Shown here one piece after another: positions 8,331-16,540 of a stretch of 64,000 nt of DNA; position 1 is the first letter of the stretch, and every line of letters starts with the position of its first letter. The notes beneath the pieces are model-generated. The model saw nothing but the letters and a program-made list of their open reading frames with translations, searched no databases and was not told the DNA's origin. The position numbers and the translations under genes are program-made. The stretch is from Alistipes megaguti (lineage in GTDB: Bacteria; Bacteroidota; Bacteroidia; Bacteroidales; Rikenellaceae): NCBI RefSeq assembly GCF_900604385.1, contig NZ_LR027382.1, positions 2,457,001-2,521,000 on the forward strand, written 5' to 3'.

Positions 8331-8361
8331 TTGAATTATCGAATTTTATTTGTTATATTTG
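8331..8361 (+). promoter_or_regulatory. Bacteroidetes promoter of the phosphosugar mutase gene
   Basis: TTG at 8331-8333 (-33 element) is 20 bases from TATATTTG at 8354-8361, which matches TAnnTTTG exactly. Transcription would start about 50 bases before the ATG at 8418. Confidence 0.7.
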
Positions 8362-8417
8362 CATATAAAATTTTTGGGACAGCCAAGATCAAATTTATAA
8401 ATAAAACCAATAAAACT

Positions 8418-10160
8418 ATGGCAAACGAACTGGAACAGTTGGTTCTGAAAAAAGCGCAGTCGTGGCTTGACGGACACTACGACGACGAGACGAAGAAGCA
8501 GGTCAAGTATTTGATGGACAATAATATGAATGAGCTCATCGAGAGCTTCTACAAGGACCTGGAATTCGGAACGGGCGGTCTGCGCGGCATCATGGGCGTG
8601 GGCTCGAACCGTATGAACGTCTATACGGTGGGTACCGCCACGCAGGGGCTTTCGAACTACCTGAAGAAGAACTTCGCGGGCGAGCGGATCCGCGTGGCTG
8701 TGGCTCACGACAGCCGCAACAACTCCCGTCTTTTCGCCGAGCGCGTGGCCGATATCTTCGCCTCGAACGGCTTTGATGTTTACCTCTTCGACGCCCTGCG
8801 TCCGACCCCCGAACTGAGTTTCGCCATCCGCGAGTTGAAGTGCCATTCGGGCGTGGTCATCACGGCCTCACACAACCCCAAGGAGTACAACGGCTACAAG
8901 GCCTACTGGACCGACGGTGCGCAGGTCACCCCGCCGCACGACAAGAACATCATCGCCGAGGTGGAGAAGATCACTGACATCGATATGGTCCTCATGGGCA
9001 AGAACCCCGAGAACATCCATATTCTCGACGAGAAGTTCGACGAGATCTATCTGAATCGCATCCACGAGTTGTCGCTTTCGCCCGAGAGTATCCGGAAGTA
9101 CCACGACATGAAGATCGTCTACTCGCCGATGCACGGCGCGGGCGTGCGGCTGGTTCCGGCGTCGCTCAAGAAGTTCGGCTTCACGAACGTGATCATGGTC
9201 AAGGAGCAGGCCGTTATCGACGGCAACTTCCCGACCGTTGAGTCGCCGAACCCCGAGGAGCGCAAGACGATGTCGATGGCCATCGAACTGGCTGCCAAGG
9301 AAGGGGCTGATCTGGTACTGGCCACGGACCCCGATTCGGACCGTATCGGCGTGGCGCTACGCAACAAGAAGGGCGAGTACGTGCTGCTGAACGGCAACCA
9401 GACGCTGGTTCTGCTGATGAGCTACCAGCTGACGCGCTGGGCCGAGCGTGGCGAACTGAACGGCAACCAGTATGTCGTCAAGACGATCGTGACGTCGCAG
9501 ATGGCCAACGCCGTGGCCGAGCACTTCGGCGTGAAGTGCTACGACTGCCTCACGGGCTTCAAGTACATCGCCAAGATCATCCGCGAGAACGAAGGCAAGG
9601 CGAAGTACATCGGCGGCGGCGAGGAGTCGTTCGGCTACCTGGGCGGCGACTACGTGCGAGACAAGGATGCCGTATCGGCCTGCTCGCTGGCGGCCGAGGC
9701 CGCAGCCTGGGCCATGGATACGATGGGGCTGACGCTCTACGAGTGGCTGCAGGAGCTCTACGTGAAGTACGGCTTCTACCGTGAGGGGCTTGTCTCGGTG
9801 GTCCGCAAGGGCAAGGAGGGGGCCGAAGAGATCCAGCAGATGATGGTGAACTTCCGTTCGAACCCGCCGAAGACGATTCTGGGCTCGCCGGTGGTGAAGA
9901 TCAACGATTTCCAGACGCTGGAGACGACCGACGTGAAGACGGGCGTGAAGACGCCGATCGAGCAGGATCGCAGCAACGTGCTGCAGTGGTTCACCGAGGA
10001 CGGCACGAAGGTCTCGGTACGCCCGTCGGGTACGGAGCCGAAGATCAAGTTCTACTTCGGAGTGAAGGCTCCGCTGGCATCGGTTGCCGACTACGACAAG
10101 GTGCTCTCCGAGCTGGATGCCAGGATCGAGGGCATCAAGAAGGATCTCCATCTGGAGTAA
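8418..10160 (+). CDS. Phospho-sugar mutase (phosphoglucomutase/phosphomannomutase family)
   Basis: A 580-aa alpha-D-phosphohexomutase that moves phosphate between C1 and C6 of a hexose, linking glycolysis to sugar-nucleotide synthesis. All four domain signatures are present: the phosphoserine loop TASHNPKEYNGYK (about residues 155-167), the metal loop ATDPDSDRIG, the sugar-binding loop GGGEESFGYLGG, and the phosphate loop RPSGTEPKIKFY near the C-terminus. The length fits the long PGM/PMM type of Bacteroidetes. The ATG at 8418 gives MANELEQLVL; the open frame back to 8322 runs through the promoter and is not coding. It is monocistronic, ending before a palindromic terminator. Confidence 0.94.
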   Translation: MANELEQLVLKKAQSWLDGHYDDETKKQVKYLMDNNMNELIESFYKDLEFGTGGLRGIMGVGSNRMNVYTVGTATQGLSNYLKKNFAGERIRVAVAHDSRNNSRLFAERVADIFASNGFDVYLFDALRPTPELSFAIRELKCHSGVVITASHNPKEYNGYKAYWTDGAQVTPPHDKNIIAEVEKITDIDMVLMGKNPENIHILDEKFDEIYLNRIHELSLSPESIRKYHDMKIVYSPMHGAGVRLVPASLKKFGFTNVIMVKEQAVIDGNFPTVESPNPEERKTMSMAIELAAKEGADLVLATDPDSDRIGVALRNKKGEYVLLNGNQTLVLLMSYQLTRWAERGELNGNQYVVKTIVTSQMANAVAEHFGVKCYDCLTGFKYIAKIIRENEGKAKYIGGGEESFGYLGGDYVRDKDAVSACSLAAEAAAWAMDTMGLTLYEWLQELYVKYGFYREGLVSVVRKGKEGAEEIQQMMVNFRSNPPKTILGSPVVKINDFQTLETTDVKTGVKTPIEQDRSNVLQWFTEDGTKVSVRPSGTEPKIKFYFGVKAPLASVADYDKVLSELDARIEGIKKDLHLE

Positions 10161-10275
10161 TCCGCGAGGGGGCAAGGCAGGCAAGGGTGGCCGGGGCAGA
10201 CAGGGGCAGGTCTGGCACCGTGTTTCGCTCTCCCTCCGAACGTGAAATACAATCCGAAACCCCGGACACCGCGGG

Positions 10276-10327
10276 GCGGAGAAAAGAGAGGGGCTTTCCG
10301 TGAGGAAAGCCCCTCTCTTTTCTCCGC
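10276..10327. terminator. Perfect 24-bp inverted repeat, bidirectional terminator
   Basis: Arms 10276-10299 and 10304-10327 are perfectly complementary over 24 bases with a 4-base loop (gtga). The stem includes gaaaagagaggggctttcc. It lies between convergent transcripts, and its A/T-rich portions could serve either strand. It is longer and more perfect than most intrinsic terminators. Confidence 0.7.
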
Positions 10328-10479
10328 TGCCGGTCCTGTGTCGCCGGACCCAATCCGGACAAGCGGCAGTCGGCTCATCTTGCACCTGCACGACCCGGTA
10401 CCAGCTGCCGGTCCTGCCGCCGGACTCGATCCGGGCAAGCGGCATTCGACCCATCTCGCACCTGTACGCCCTGGTACCA
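10326..10479. repeat. Two-copy tandem repeat (~78 bp)
   Basis: Copy 1 spans 10326-10403 and copy 2 spans 10404-10479. Both begin gctgccggtcctg, contain atccgg.caagcggca and end ggtacca. They differ by scattered substitutions and small indels, so the duplication is not recent. No coding function is seen. Confidence 0.75.
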
Positions 10480-10513
10480 GCACGCCCCGGCCCGGGTCTT
10501 TGCCGCCCCTCGC

Positions 10514-10843
10514 CTACTGCTTTTGGAGTTTTTCGTTGTGGAGGTGACGTTCGCTGTCGCGTGCGGTTTTCTTGGCGAAGTTGGCCTCGACGGCGGCCGT
10601 AAGGTCTACACCCGTCTGGTTGGCCAGACAGACCAGCACCCACAGCACGTCGGCCATCTCGTCGGCCAGATTGGCCTTCTCGCCCGCCTTGAACGATTGG
10701 TCGCCGTAGGTGCGGGCCATGACGCGGGCCAACTCCCCCACCTCCTCCGTGAGGCAGGCCATGTTTGTGAGTTCCGAAAAGTAGCGTACGCCGTATTGTT
10801 TGATCCAGGCGTCGACCCGTTCCTGCAGTTCCTTGATTTCCAT
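10514..10843 (-). CDS. MazG-like nucleotide pyrophosphohydrolase
   Basis: A 109-aa all-helical protein of the MazG/iMazG superfamily, which hydrolyses nucleoside triphosphates to monophosphates plus pyrophosphate, often removing non-canonical nucleotides. The acidic metal motif EEVGELARV (about residues 33-41) and the partner DEMADVLWVL (about residues 62-71) give the ExxE...ExxD pattern. A single short domain means it is not the tandem MazG of E. coli. It lies 72 bases downstream of an O-methyltransferase gene on the same strand and may be the last gene of the M16-methyltransferase transcript. Confidence 0.88.
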   Translation of the reverse strand: MEIKELQERVDAWIKQYGVRYFSELTNMACLTEEVGELARVMARTYGDQSFKAGEKANLADEMADVLWVLVCLANQTGVDLTAAVEANFAKKTARDSERHLHNEKLQKQ

Positions 10844-10915
10844 AACCGTATATCGCTTTTTTGAGTTTGTTCAGAAAGCTCCGGCAATACCGGAGAGACC
10901 AATGAGACCCGGCGG

Positions 10916-11563
10916 TCAGTTGACCCGGATGAGATTCAGCCCGTCACGCAGCGGGACGATGACATTCTCCACGCGGGGATCCTCGACCACCAAGCGGTTG
11001 AACTCCATGAGGGCCTGCGTGTGGCGGTCGCCGTGGGCGACGGGTTCGACGACCTTCCCCGACCAGAGGATGTTGTCGGCAATGAGGACCGAACCGCTGT
11101 GCACCAGCTTCGGGGAGCCGTTGTCGCCCATCAGCATGCGGTAGTAGTCGGGATATTCGCGCTTGTCGCCGTCGATGAAGACCAGATCGTAGACCTCGCC
11201 CAGCCGGGGAGCCACGTCGAGGGCCGATCCGATGTGGAAACGGATCTTGCGGCCGTGGGGCGAGCGGTCGAACCACGATTGGGTGAACTCTTCGAGTTCG
11301 TCGTCGACCTCGATGGTGTCCAACCGGGCTTCGTCGTCCAGACCTGCGGCCATCGAGAGGGCCGAATAGCCCGTGAAGGTGCCGATTTCGAGCACCCGCC
11401 GCGGACGGATCATCCGCACGAGCATCTCCAGCAGCCGGCCCTGAATGTGGCCCGACAGCATGCGGGGGGCCACGGCCCGCAGATTGGTTTCACGGTCCAG
11501 TTCGTGCAGCAACTCCTCCTCGGGAGCCGAATGTTCGTGTACGTATCGTTCGAGAGCCTCCAT
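10916..11563 (-). CDS. SAM-dependent O-methyltransferase (class I, catechol-type)
   Basis: A 215-aa Rossmann methyltransferase of the Methyltransf_3 family. SAM motif I is VLEIGTFTGYSALSMAAGL (about residues 60-78). The acidic residue binding the ribose follows in LDTIEVDDE. The metal-binding region FIDGDKREYPDYY matches the divalent-cation-dependent O-methyltransferases. The substrate is unknown. The longer open frame to 12805 is a shadow of the M16 gene; the ATG at 11561-11563 is 2 bases past the M16 stop, so the pair is translationally close and surely one operon. Confidence 0.9.
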   Translation of the reverse strand: MEALERYVHEHSAPEEELLHELDRETNLRAVAPRMLSGHIQGRLLEMLVRMIRPRRVLEIGTFTGYSALSMAAGLDDEARLDTIEVDDELEEFTQSWFDRSPHGRKIRFHIGSALDVAPRLGEVYDLVFIDGDKREYPDYYRMLMGDNGSPKLVHSGSVLIADNILWSGKVVEPVAHGDRHTQALMEFNRLVVEDPRVENVIVPLRDGLNLIRVN

Positions 11564-11565
11564 AA

Positions 11566-12783
11566 TTATCTGTATATGAGCCGCGACATCTTTGAGAAAA
11601 GCTCCTCGGCCACCTCGGTCAACTGCGAGGCCGTCAGGGCTCGGATCTTGGCGTAGACCTGCTCCATGGTGTCGACCTCGTCGTGGCAGAGCAGGCTTTT
11701 GCCGGCGCTGAGCATGTAGCTTTCGTTGCTTTCGCTCGAGATGGCCAGCTGGGCGATGAACTGCTTCTTGGCCATCGAGAGCTGACGGGGCGAGAGGGGT
11801 GTGGTGCGCAGTTTGTGCAACTGCTCCTCGATGAGTTCGATGCACTGCGCGGCATTGGCGTGCTCCGAACTGAAGTAGATGGCCACGATCCCCGTGTCGC
11901 CGTAGGGGGTGTAGGAGGCCTCGATGTTGTACGATAACCCGTGGCGTTCGCGGATGACCATGTTGAGCAGTGAGTTGGCGCTCGGTCCGCCGAGGATGTT
12001 GACCAGCAGGGCCAGGGGCAGTCGTCGCTCGTCGGCGATGTCGTAGGCGCGGCAGCCGATGATGCAGTGGGTCTGGTGGGTGTGGCGTGCGACGCTCTTC
12101 TCGAAGGGGATACAGGGGGCTGGGGCTACCCTTTCGCCGCGGCACAGGGTCGATGCCTCGCCGCCGAAGTAACGTGCCGCGACGGCCTCGGCCACCCGGG
12201 GCGAGAAGTTGCCGATCGACGAGAAGACCATGCGGTCGGTGGTATGCATGCGCCGCGTGAAGGCGCGGATCGCCTCTCCGTCGTAGCGGGCCAGGGCGAC
12301 CTTGCGGCCCAGGATGTTGTGACCGAGCTGCGAACCCTCGAACAGCAGATCCTCGAAGGTGTCGTAGATCAGGTCGGCGGGCGAATCCTTGTAGGTGTTG
12401 ATTTCGTCGACGATCACCTCCTTTTCGCGCTCCAGCTCGCGGTTGGGGAAGGTCGAGTGGAAGGCGATGTCGGCGATCAGTTCGGCGGCCTTGGCGAAGT
12501 CGCCGCGGAGCGTCGTGGCGTGGATTGTCGTATCCTCCTTGGTGGTGAAGGCGTTCAGCTCGCCGCCGAGGTTTTCGAGGCGGCAGTTGACCTGCCAGGC
12601 GCGGCGGCGTTCGGTTCCCTTGAAGAAGGCGTGTTCGGTGAAGTGGGCCAGCCCATACTCCGAGGGGAATTCGTCGCGGCTTCCGGCGCCGATGACCAGC
12701 GCGCAGTGGGCCACCGATCCGTGGACCTGGCGGTGGATGCCGCGGATTCCGTTGGGCAGCGTGTAGGTATGGAATTCCATCAT
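11566..12783 (-). CDS. M16 family zinc peptidase (insulinase/processing-peptidase-like)
   Basis: A 405-aa peptidase with the inverted zinc motif HxxEH in HFTEHAFFKG (about residues 47-56) and the third ligand Glu about 75 residues later in REKEVIVDEINTY. The C-terminal inactive M16 half is also present, with the family RERHGLSYNIEASY segment. No signal peptide is obvious, so a cytoplasmic or atypically localised role is possible. Two adjacent ATGs (12781-12783 and 12778-12780) make the start uncertain by one residue. It is co-directional with the O-methyltransferase 2 bases downstream. Confidence 0.93.
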   Translation of the reverse strand: MMEFHTYTLPNGIRGIHRQVHGSVAHCALVIGAGSRDEFPSEYGLAHFTEHAFFKGTERRRAWQVNCRLENLGGELNAFTTKEDTTIHATTLRGDFAKAAELIADIAFHSTFPNRELEREKEVIVDEINTYKDSPADLIYDTFEDLLFEGSQLGHNILGRKVALARYDGEAIRAFTRRMHTTDRMVFSSIGNFSPRVAEAVAARYFGGEASTLCRGERVAPAPCIPFEKSVARHTHQTHCIIGCRAYDIADERRLPLALLVNILGGPSANSLLNMVIRERHGLSYNIEASYTPYGDTGIVAIYFSSEHANAAQCIELIEEQLHKLRTTPLSPRQLSMAKKQFIAQLAISSESNESYMLSAGKSLLCHDEVDTMEQVYAKIRALTASQLTEVAEELFSKMSRLIYR

Positions 12784-12855
12784 GAAAGTTCGCTATGCGT
12801 GTCATTGCGACGCGCGGCCAGGGCGGGGACTACCCTGCTCCTCCCGGTCCGGGCG

Positions 12856-15645
12856 TCAGTGTTCGATGTGGCGGCGGAGGAATTCGCCGGTGTGGCTTCC
12901 GGGGCAGTGGATCAGCTCGCGGGGCGTCCCCTCGAAGACGACGCGCCCGCCCGCCTCGCCGGCCTCGGGCCCCAGGTCGACGACCCAGTCGGCACACTTG
13001 ATGATGTCCATGTTGTGTTCGACGATGACGATCGTGTGTCCGCGTTCGATCAGGGCGTTGAACGCCGCCAGCAGCTTCGAGATGTCGTGGAAGTGCAGGC
13101 CGGTGGTGGGTTCGTCGAAGATGAACATTACGCCGCCCTGCGCGGCATCCTTCGTCAGGAACGAAGCCAGCTTGACGCGCTGGCTCTCGCCGCCCGAGAG
13201 GGTCGACGACGACTGCCCGAGCTTGATGTAGCCCAGCCCGACATCCTGCAGCGGCTGCAGCCGCTCGACGATCCGCCGGCAGGTGGCGTTGCGCAGATCC
13301 TCGCCGAAGAAGGCGATGGCTTCGTCGACGGTCATTTCGAGCACGTCATAGATCGACTTGTCGCGGTACTTGACCTCGAGGATTTCGTCGCGGAAACGCT
13401 TTCCGCCGCAGGCCTCGCAGACCAGCTCGACGTCGGCCATGAACTGCATCGAGACCTTGATGACCCCTTCGCCCTGACACTCCTCGCAGCGGCCTCCGGC
13501 GACGTTGAACGAGAATGCCGCCGGTCCGAGGCCGTTGTGTTGGGCATAGGGCTGGTCGGCGAACAGCTTGCGGATCTCGTCGTAGGCCTTGATATAGGTG
13601 ACGGGATTCGAGCGCGAGGATTTGCCGATGGGGTTCTGGTCGACCATCTCGATCGACTTGAGGAGCCGCACGTCGCCCTCCAGCCCGTCGAAGTCGCCGG
13701 GTTTCAGCCCCGTGTCGTAGAGCATGCGCCGCAGCGCCGGGTAGAGAATCCCCTTGGCCAGCGACGACTTGCCCGAGCCGCTGACTCCGGTGATGCAGGT
13801 CATCACGCCGAGCGGGATGCGCACGTCGATGTTTTTGAGGTTGTTTTCGCGGGCGCCGCGGATGGTGATCCACTGGCTCCAGCCGCGGACGCTCTCCGGG
13901 ACGGGGATCTGACGGCGTCCCGTGAGGTAGTCGGCCGTCAGGCTGCGGTCGCACTTCAGCAGGTCGGGCAGCGTGCCGTTGAAGACCACCTGCCCGCCGT
14001 TGTAACCGGCCCCGGGGCCGATGTCGACGATCCAGTCGGCGGCGCGGATCACCTCCTCCTCGTGTTCGACGACGATCACCGTGTTGCCCAGATCGCGCAG
14101 CTGCTTCAGCACGCCGATCAGGCGGTTCGTGTCGCGGGGGTGCAGACCGATCGAGGGTTCGTCGAGGATGTACATCGAGCCGGTGAGGTTGCTGCCGAGC
14201 GACGTGGAGAGGTTGATGCGCTGGCTCTCGCCGCCCGAGAGGGTCGACGACAGCCGGTCGAGGGTCAGATAGCCGAGCCCCACGTCCGAGAGGTACTGCA
14301 GGCGGTTGCGGATCTCGACCAGAATGCGCGCGGCGGTCTTCGTGTCGTGTTCGTCGAGCTGCAGCGCGGCGAAGAAGCCGATCAGTTCGTCGACGGGCAT
14401 GCGCACCAGATCGGCGATCGTTCGGCCGCCGACCTTGACGTAGAGGGCCTCCTTGCGCAGGCGCGAACCGCCGCACTCGGGACAGACGGTCTTGCCCGTG
14501 TAGCGGGCCTTCATCACGCGGAACTGAATCTTCCTCCGCTCGGAGTCAATGTACTGGAAGAATTCGTCCAGACCGTGGAAATACTGGTTTCCGCGCCACA
14601 GCAGCCGCTTTTGGGCGGGGGTCAGCTCGTGGAACGGCGTATGGATCGGGAAGTTGAATTTCGAAGCGTTGTCGATGAGCTGCTGTTTCCAGCGGCGCAT
14701 CGTCTCGCCGCGCCAGCAGGCGATGGCATCCTCGTAGATGGTCTTGCTCTTGTCGGGGATGACCAGATCCTCGTCGATGCCGATCACCTTGCCGTAACCC
14801 TCGCAGCGGGGGCAGGCCCCCAGCGGGTTGTTGAAGCTGAAGAGGTGCTCGGTCGGGGGTTCGAACTCGATGCCGTCGGCCTCGAATCGCGACGAAAAGC
14901 TCTTCAGCCCCTCGTCGGTGATCGTCTCGCAGACTCCGTCACCGTAGGAGAAGGCCCTTGCCACGGAGTCACGCACACGGGTCGGGGTCTCCTCGTCGTT
15001 GTGCACACGCAGCCGGTCGACGACCAGATGGATCTCTTCGGGTTTCGTGTCGGGGCCGATTTCGGGCAGCAGCTCCTCGATGAGTTTCGTTTCGCCCTCC
15101 ACGTAGACGCGCATGAAGCCGTCCGAAAGCAGCAGCGTGAGCTTCTCGATGATCCCCTGCCCCTTCGTCAGCACCAGCGGAGCGGCGATGATGACCCGCT
15201 CTCCGTCGTGGGCCAGAAGGTATTCGGCCACGTCGTCCGTCGAGTAGCAGCGCACCTCCTGCCCCGAGACGGGCGAGAAGGTGTGGCCCGCGCGGGCGAA
15301 CAACAGTTTCAGATAGTCGTAGATCTCGGTCGTCGTGCCGACGGTCGAGCGGGGGTTGCGCGTATTGACCTTCTGCTCGATGGCGATGGCCGGGGCAATC
15401 CCCTCGATGATGTCGACATCCGGCTTGTTGATCTTTCCGAGGAACTGCCGGGCATAGGCCGAGAGGCTCTCCACGTAGCGGCGCTGCCCTTCGGCAAAGA
15501 TCGTGTCGAAGGCCAGGGTCGATTTTCCGGATCCCGACAGACCGGTGATGACGACCAGTTTTTCGTGCGGGATCTCGAGCGAGATGTTGCGCAGGTTGTG
15601 GACCCGCGCCCCCTTGATATATATGCAGTTTTCGTGTTTTTCCAT
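12856..15645 (-). CDS. uvrA: Excinuclease ABC subunit UvrA
   Basis: A 929-aa damage-recognition ATPase of nucleotide excision repair. It has two ABC modules, each with a P-loop (GLSGSGKST at ~35-43 and GVSGSGKSS in the second half) and an ABC signature (LSGGESQRINL and LSGGESQRVKL). Zinc-finger cysteines are seen in CPECGGSRL and CEACGGKRF. The start ATG at 15643-15645 (MEKHENCIYIKG) matches the family N-terminus; the frame stays open to 15864 through an 87-base repeat whose period is a multiple of three, and that extension is rejected. Confidence 0.97.
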   Translation of the reverse strand: MEKHENCIYIKGARVHNLRNISLEIPHEKLVVITGLSGSGKSTLAFDTIFAEGQRRYVESLSAYARQFLGKINKPDVDIIEGIAPAIAIEQKVNTRNPRSTVGTTTEIYDYLKLLFARAGHTFSPVSGQEVRCYSTDDVAEYLLAHDGERVIIAAPLVLTKGQGIIEKLTLLLSDGFMRVYVEGETKLIEELLPEIGPDTKPEEIHLVVDRLRVHNDEETPTRVRDSVARAFSYGDGVCETITDEGLKSFSSRFEADGIEFEPPTEHLFSFNNPLGACPRCEGYGKVIGIDEDLVIPDKSKTIYEDAIACWRGETMRRWKQQLIDNASKFNFPIHTPFHELTPAQKRLLWRGNQYFHGLDEFFQYIDSERRKIQFRVMKARYTGKTVCPECGGSRLRKEALYVKVGGRTIADLVRMPVDELIGFFAALQLDEHDTKTAARILVEIRNRLQYLSDVGLGYLTLDRLSSTLSGGESQRINLSTSLGSNLTGSMYILDEPSIGLHPRDTNRLIGVLKQLRDLGNTVIVVEHEEEVIRAADWIVDIGPGAGYNGGQVVFNGTLPDLLKCDRSLTADYLTGRRQIPVPESVRGWSQWITIRGARENNLKNIDVRIPLGVMTCITGVSGSGKSSLAKGILYPALRRMLYDTGLKPGDFDGLEGDVRLLKSIEMVDQNPIGKSSRSNPVTYIKAYDEIRKLFADQPYAQHNGLGPAAFSFNVAGGRCEECQGEGVIKVSMQFMADVELVCEACGGKRFRDEILEVKYRDKSIYDVLEMTVDEAIAFFGEDLRNATCRRIVERLQPLQDVGLGYIKLGQSSSTLSGGESQRVKLASFLTKDAAQGGVMFIFDEPTTGLHFHDISKLLAAFNALIERGHTIVIVEHNMDIIKCADWVVDLGPEAGEAGGRVVFEGTPRELIHCPGSHTGEFLRRHIEH

Positions 15646-15931
15646 ATCGGTTCGGCCCAATGCAGCGGCCGTTTCAGCAATCTGTTTTCTGTGTGTTGTT
15701 TCATCCGGCGATGCTCCGGCCTCTGTCGTTTCCTCGCCCGGGCCCCGTCTTTCACGTTCATCCTCCGTCATTCCCACACCCGGGTTCCGCCGGTTCCCAC
15801 GCCCGGCCTCTGTCGTTTTCACGCCCGGGCCCCGTCTTTCACGTTCATCCTCCGTCATTCCCACACCCGGGTTCCGCCGGTTCCCATGCCCGGTCCGTCG
15901 TTTCTGTCTCCTCTATTCCCCTCCGCCGTTT
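15646..15931. repeat. Tandem 87-bp repeat between yigZ and uvrA
   Basis: This 286-base gap contains two copies of an 87-base unit at about 15718-15804 and 15805-15891, nearly identical (gtctttcacgttcatcctcc and acacccgggttccgccggtt are shared exactly). The period is divisible by three, so no stop is introduced in the uvrA frame. Flanking sequence shows further degenerate cccgg-rich fragments. No gene is seen. Confidence 0.8.
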
Positions 15932-16537
15932 TCACGCCCGGTCGCGGAGTGATCCGCCGGCCTTGCGAAGCCGCTCTTCGAGACGGTCGGCCAGAGTTTC
16001 GCGGATCGTGAGCCGCATGGTGCAGAGGTTGTCGAATTCCTGCGCTTCGATGCGGGGCTGCAGCTCCTTGACCACGCGCATGATGTCGTTCATCGCCACA
16101 TAGGGAAAATCGACCGTCACCGTGCGGTCCACCGTCCGTTCGACGATCCGGGCGGCCTCGATGGCTGCGGCGGCCGACTCCCGGTAGGCGGCAATCAACC
16201 CCGGCACGCCGAGTTTCGTGCCGCCGAAGTAGCGAACCACAACGATCAGACAGTCCGTCAGGTCGTTCGACAGCAGCTGCCCGAGGATCGGTTTCCCGGC
16301 CGTCCCCGAGGGTTCGCCGTCGTCGTTGGCGCGGAACGCCTCGCCCCGGGGACCCAGACGCCAGGCGTAACAGTGGTGCGTGGCGTCGAAGAAGCGTTTG
16401 CGCAGCGCATCGAGGTGGTGTCGGATCTCCTCCTCCGAGCGGACGGGGAAGATCCACGACAGGAACTTGCTGCTCCGTTCGCGGCAGGCGGCCTCGGCCT
16501 CCCGGGCCACGGTGCGGTAGAGATCGTCGGCCTGCAT
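15932..16537 (-). CDS. YigZ/IMPACT family protein
   Basis: A 201-aa protein of the conserved YigZ (IMPACT/UPF0029) family. The N-terminal IMPACT domain carries the hallmark DDGEPSGTAGKPIL (about residues 72-85) and VVRYFGGTKLGVPGLI (about 98-113). The C-terminal ~70 residues fit the DUF1949 domain. Bacterial members are poorly understood; the eukaryotic relative IMPACT regulates the Gcn2 pathway, and binding to RNA or ribosome-associated factors has been suggested. It starts 3 bases after lepB ends and so belongs to the dapB-lepB-yigZ transcript. Confidence 0.92.
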   Translation of the reverse strand: MQADDLYRTVAREAEAACRERSSKFLSWIFPVRSEEEIRHHLDALRKRFFDATHHCYAWRLGPRGEAFRANDDGEPSGTAGKPILGQLLSNDLTDCLIVVVRYFGGTKLGVPGLIAAYRESAAAAIEAARIVERTVDRTVTVDFPYVAMNDIMRVVKELQPRIEAQEFDNLCTMRLTIRETLADRLEERLRKAGGSLRDRA

Positions 16538-16540
16538 CGC

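Larger units (their letters stand above)
10161..10513. other. Convergent intergenic region with palindrome and tandem repeat
   Basis: This 353-base gap between convergent genes contains no credible gene. It holds a perfect 24-base inverted repeat and, right next to it, a two-copy ~78-base direct repeat, each described separately. The rest is GC-rich with no recognised site. Confidence 0.7.

Noticed and set aside
8191..8417. Chromosomal origin of replication
   Set aside because: Only one consensus DnaA box was found; the AT-rich spacer alone is not enough.
10161..10513. Small ORFs in the pgm-mazG gap
   Set aside because: They follow repeat units on both strands, lack plausible starts and show no family.
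15646..15864. N-terminal extension of UvrA
   Set aside because: Encoded by an 87-base tandem repeat; UvrA homology begins at MEKHENCIYIKG.
12067..16011. Very long plus-strand open frame (1314 codons) opposite M16 and uvrA
   Set aside because: It is antisense to genes with clear motifs, and its Asp/Val/Arg-heavy composition is typical of the opposite-strand frame in GC-rich DNA.
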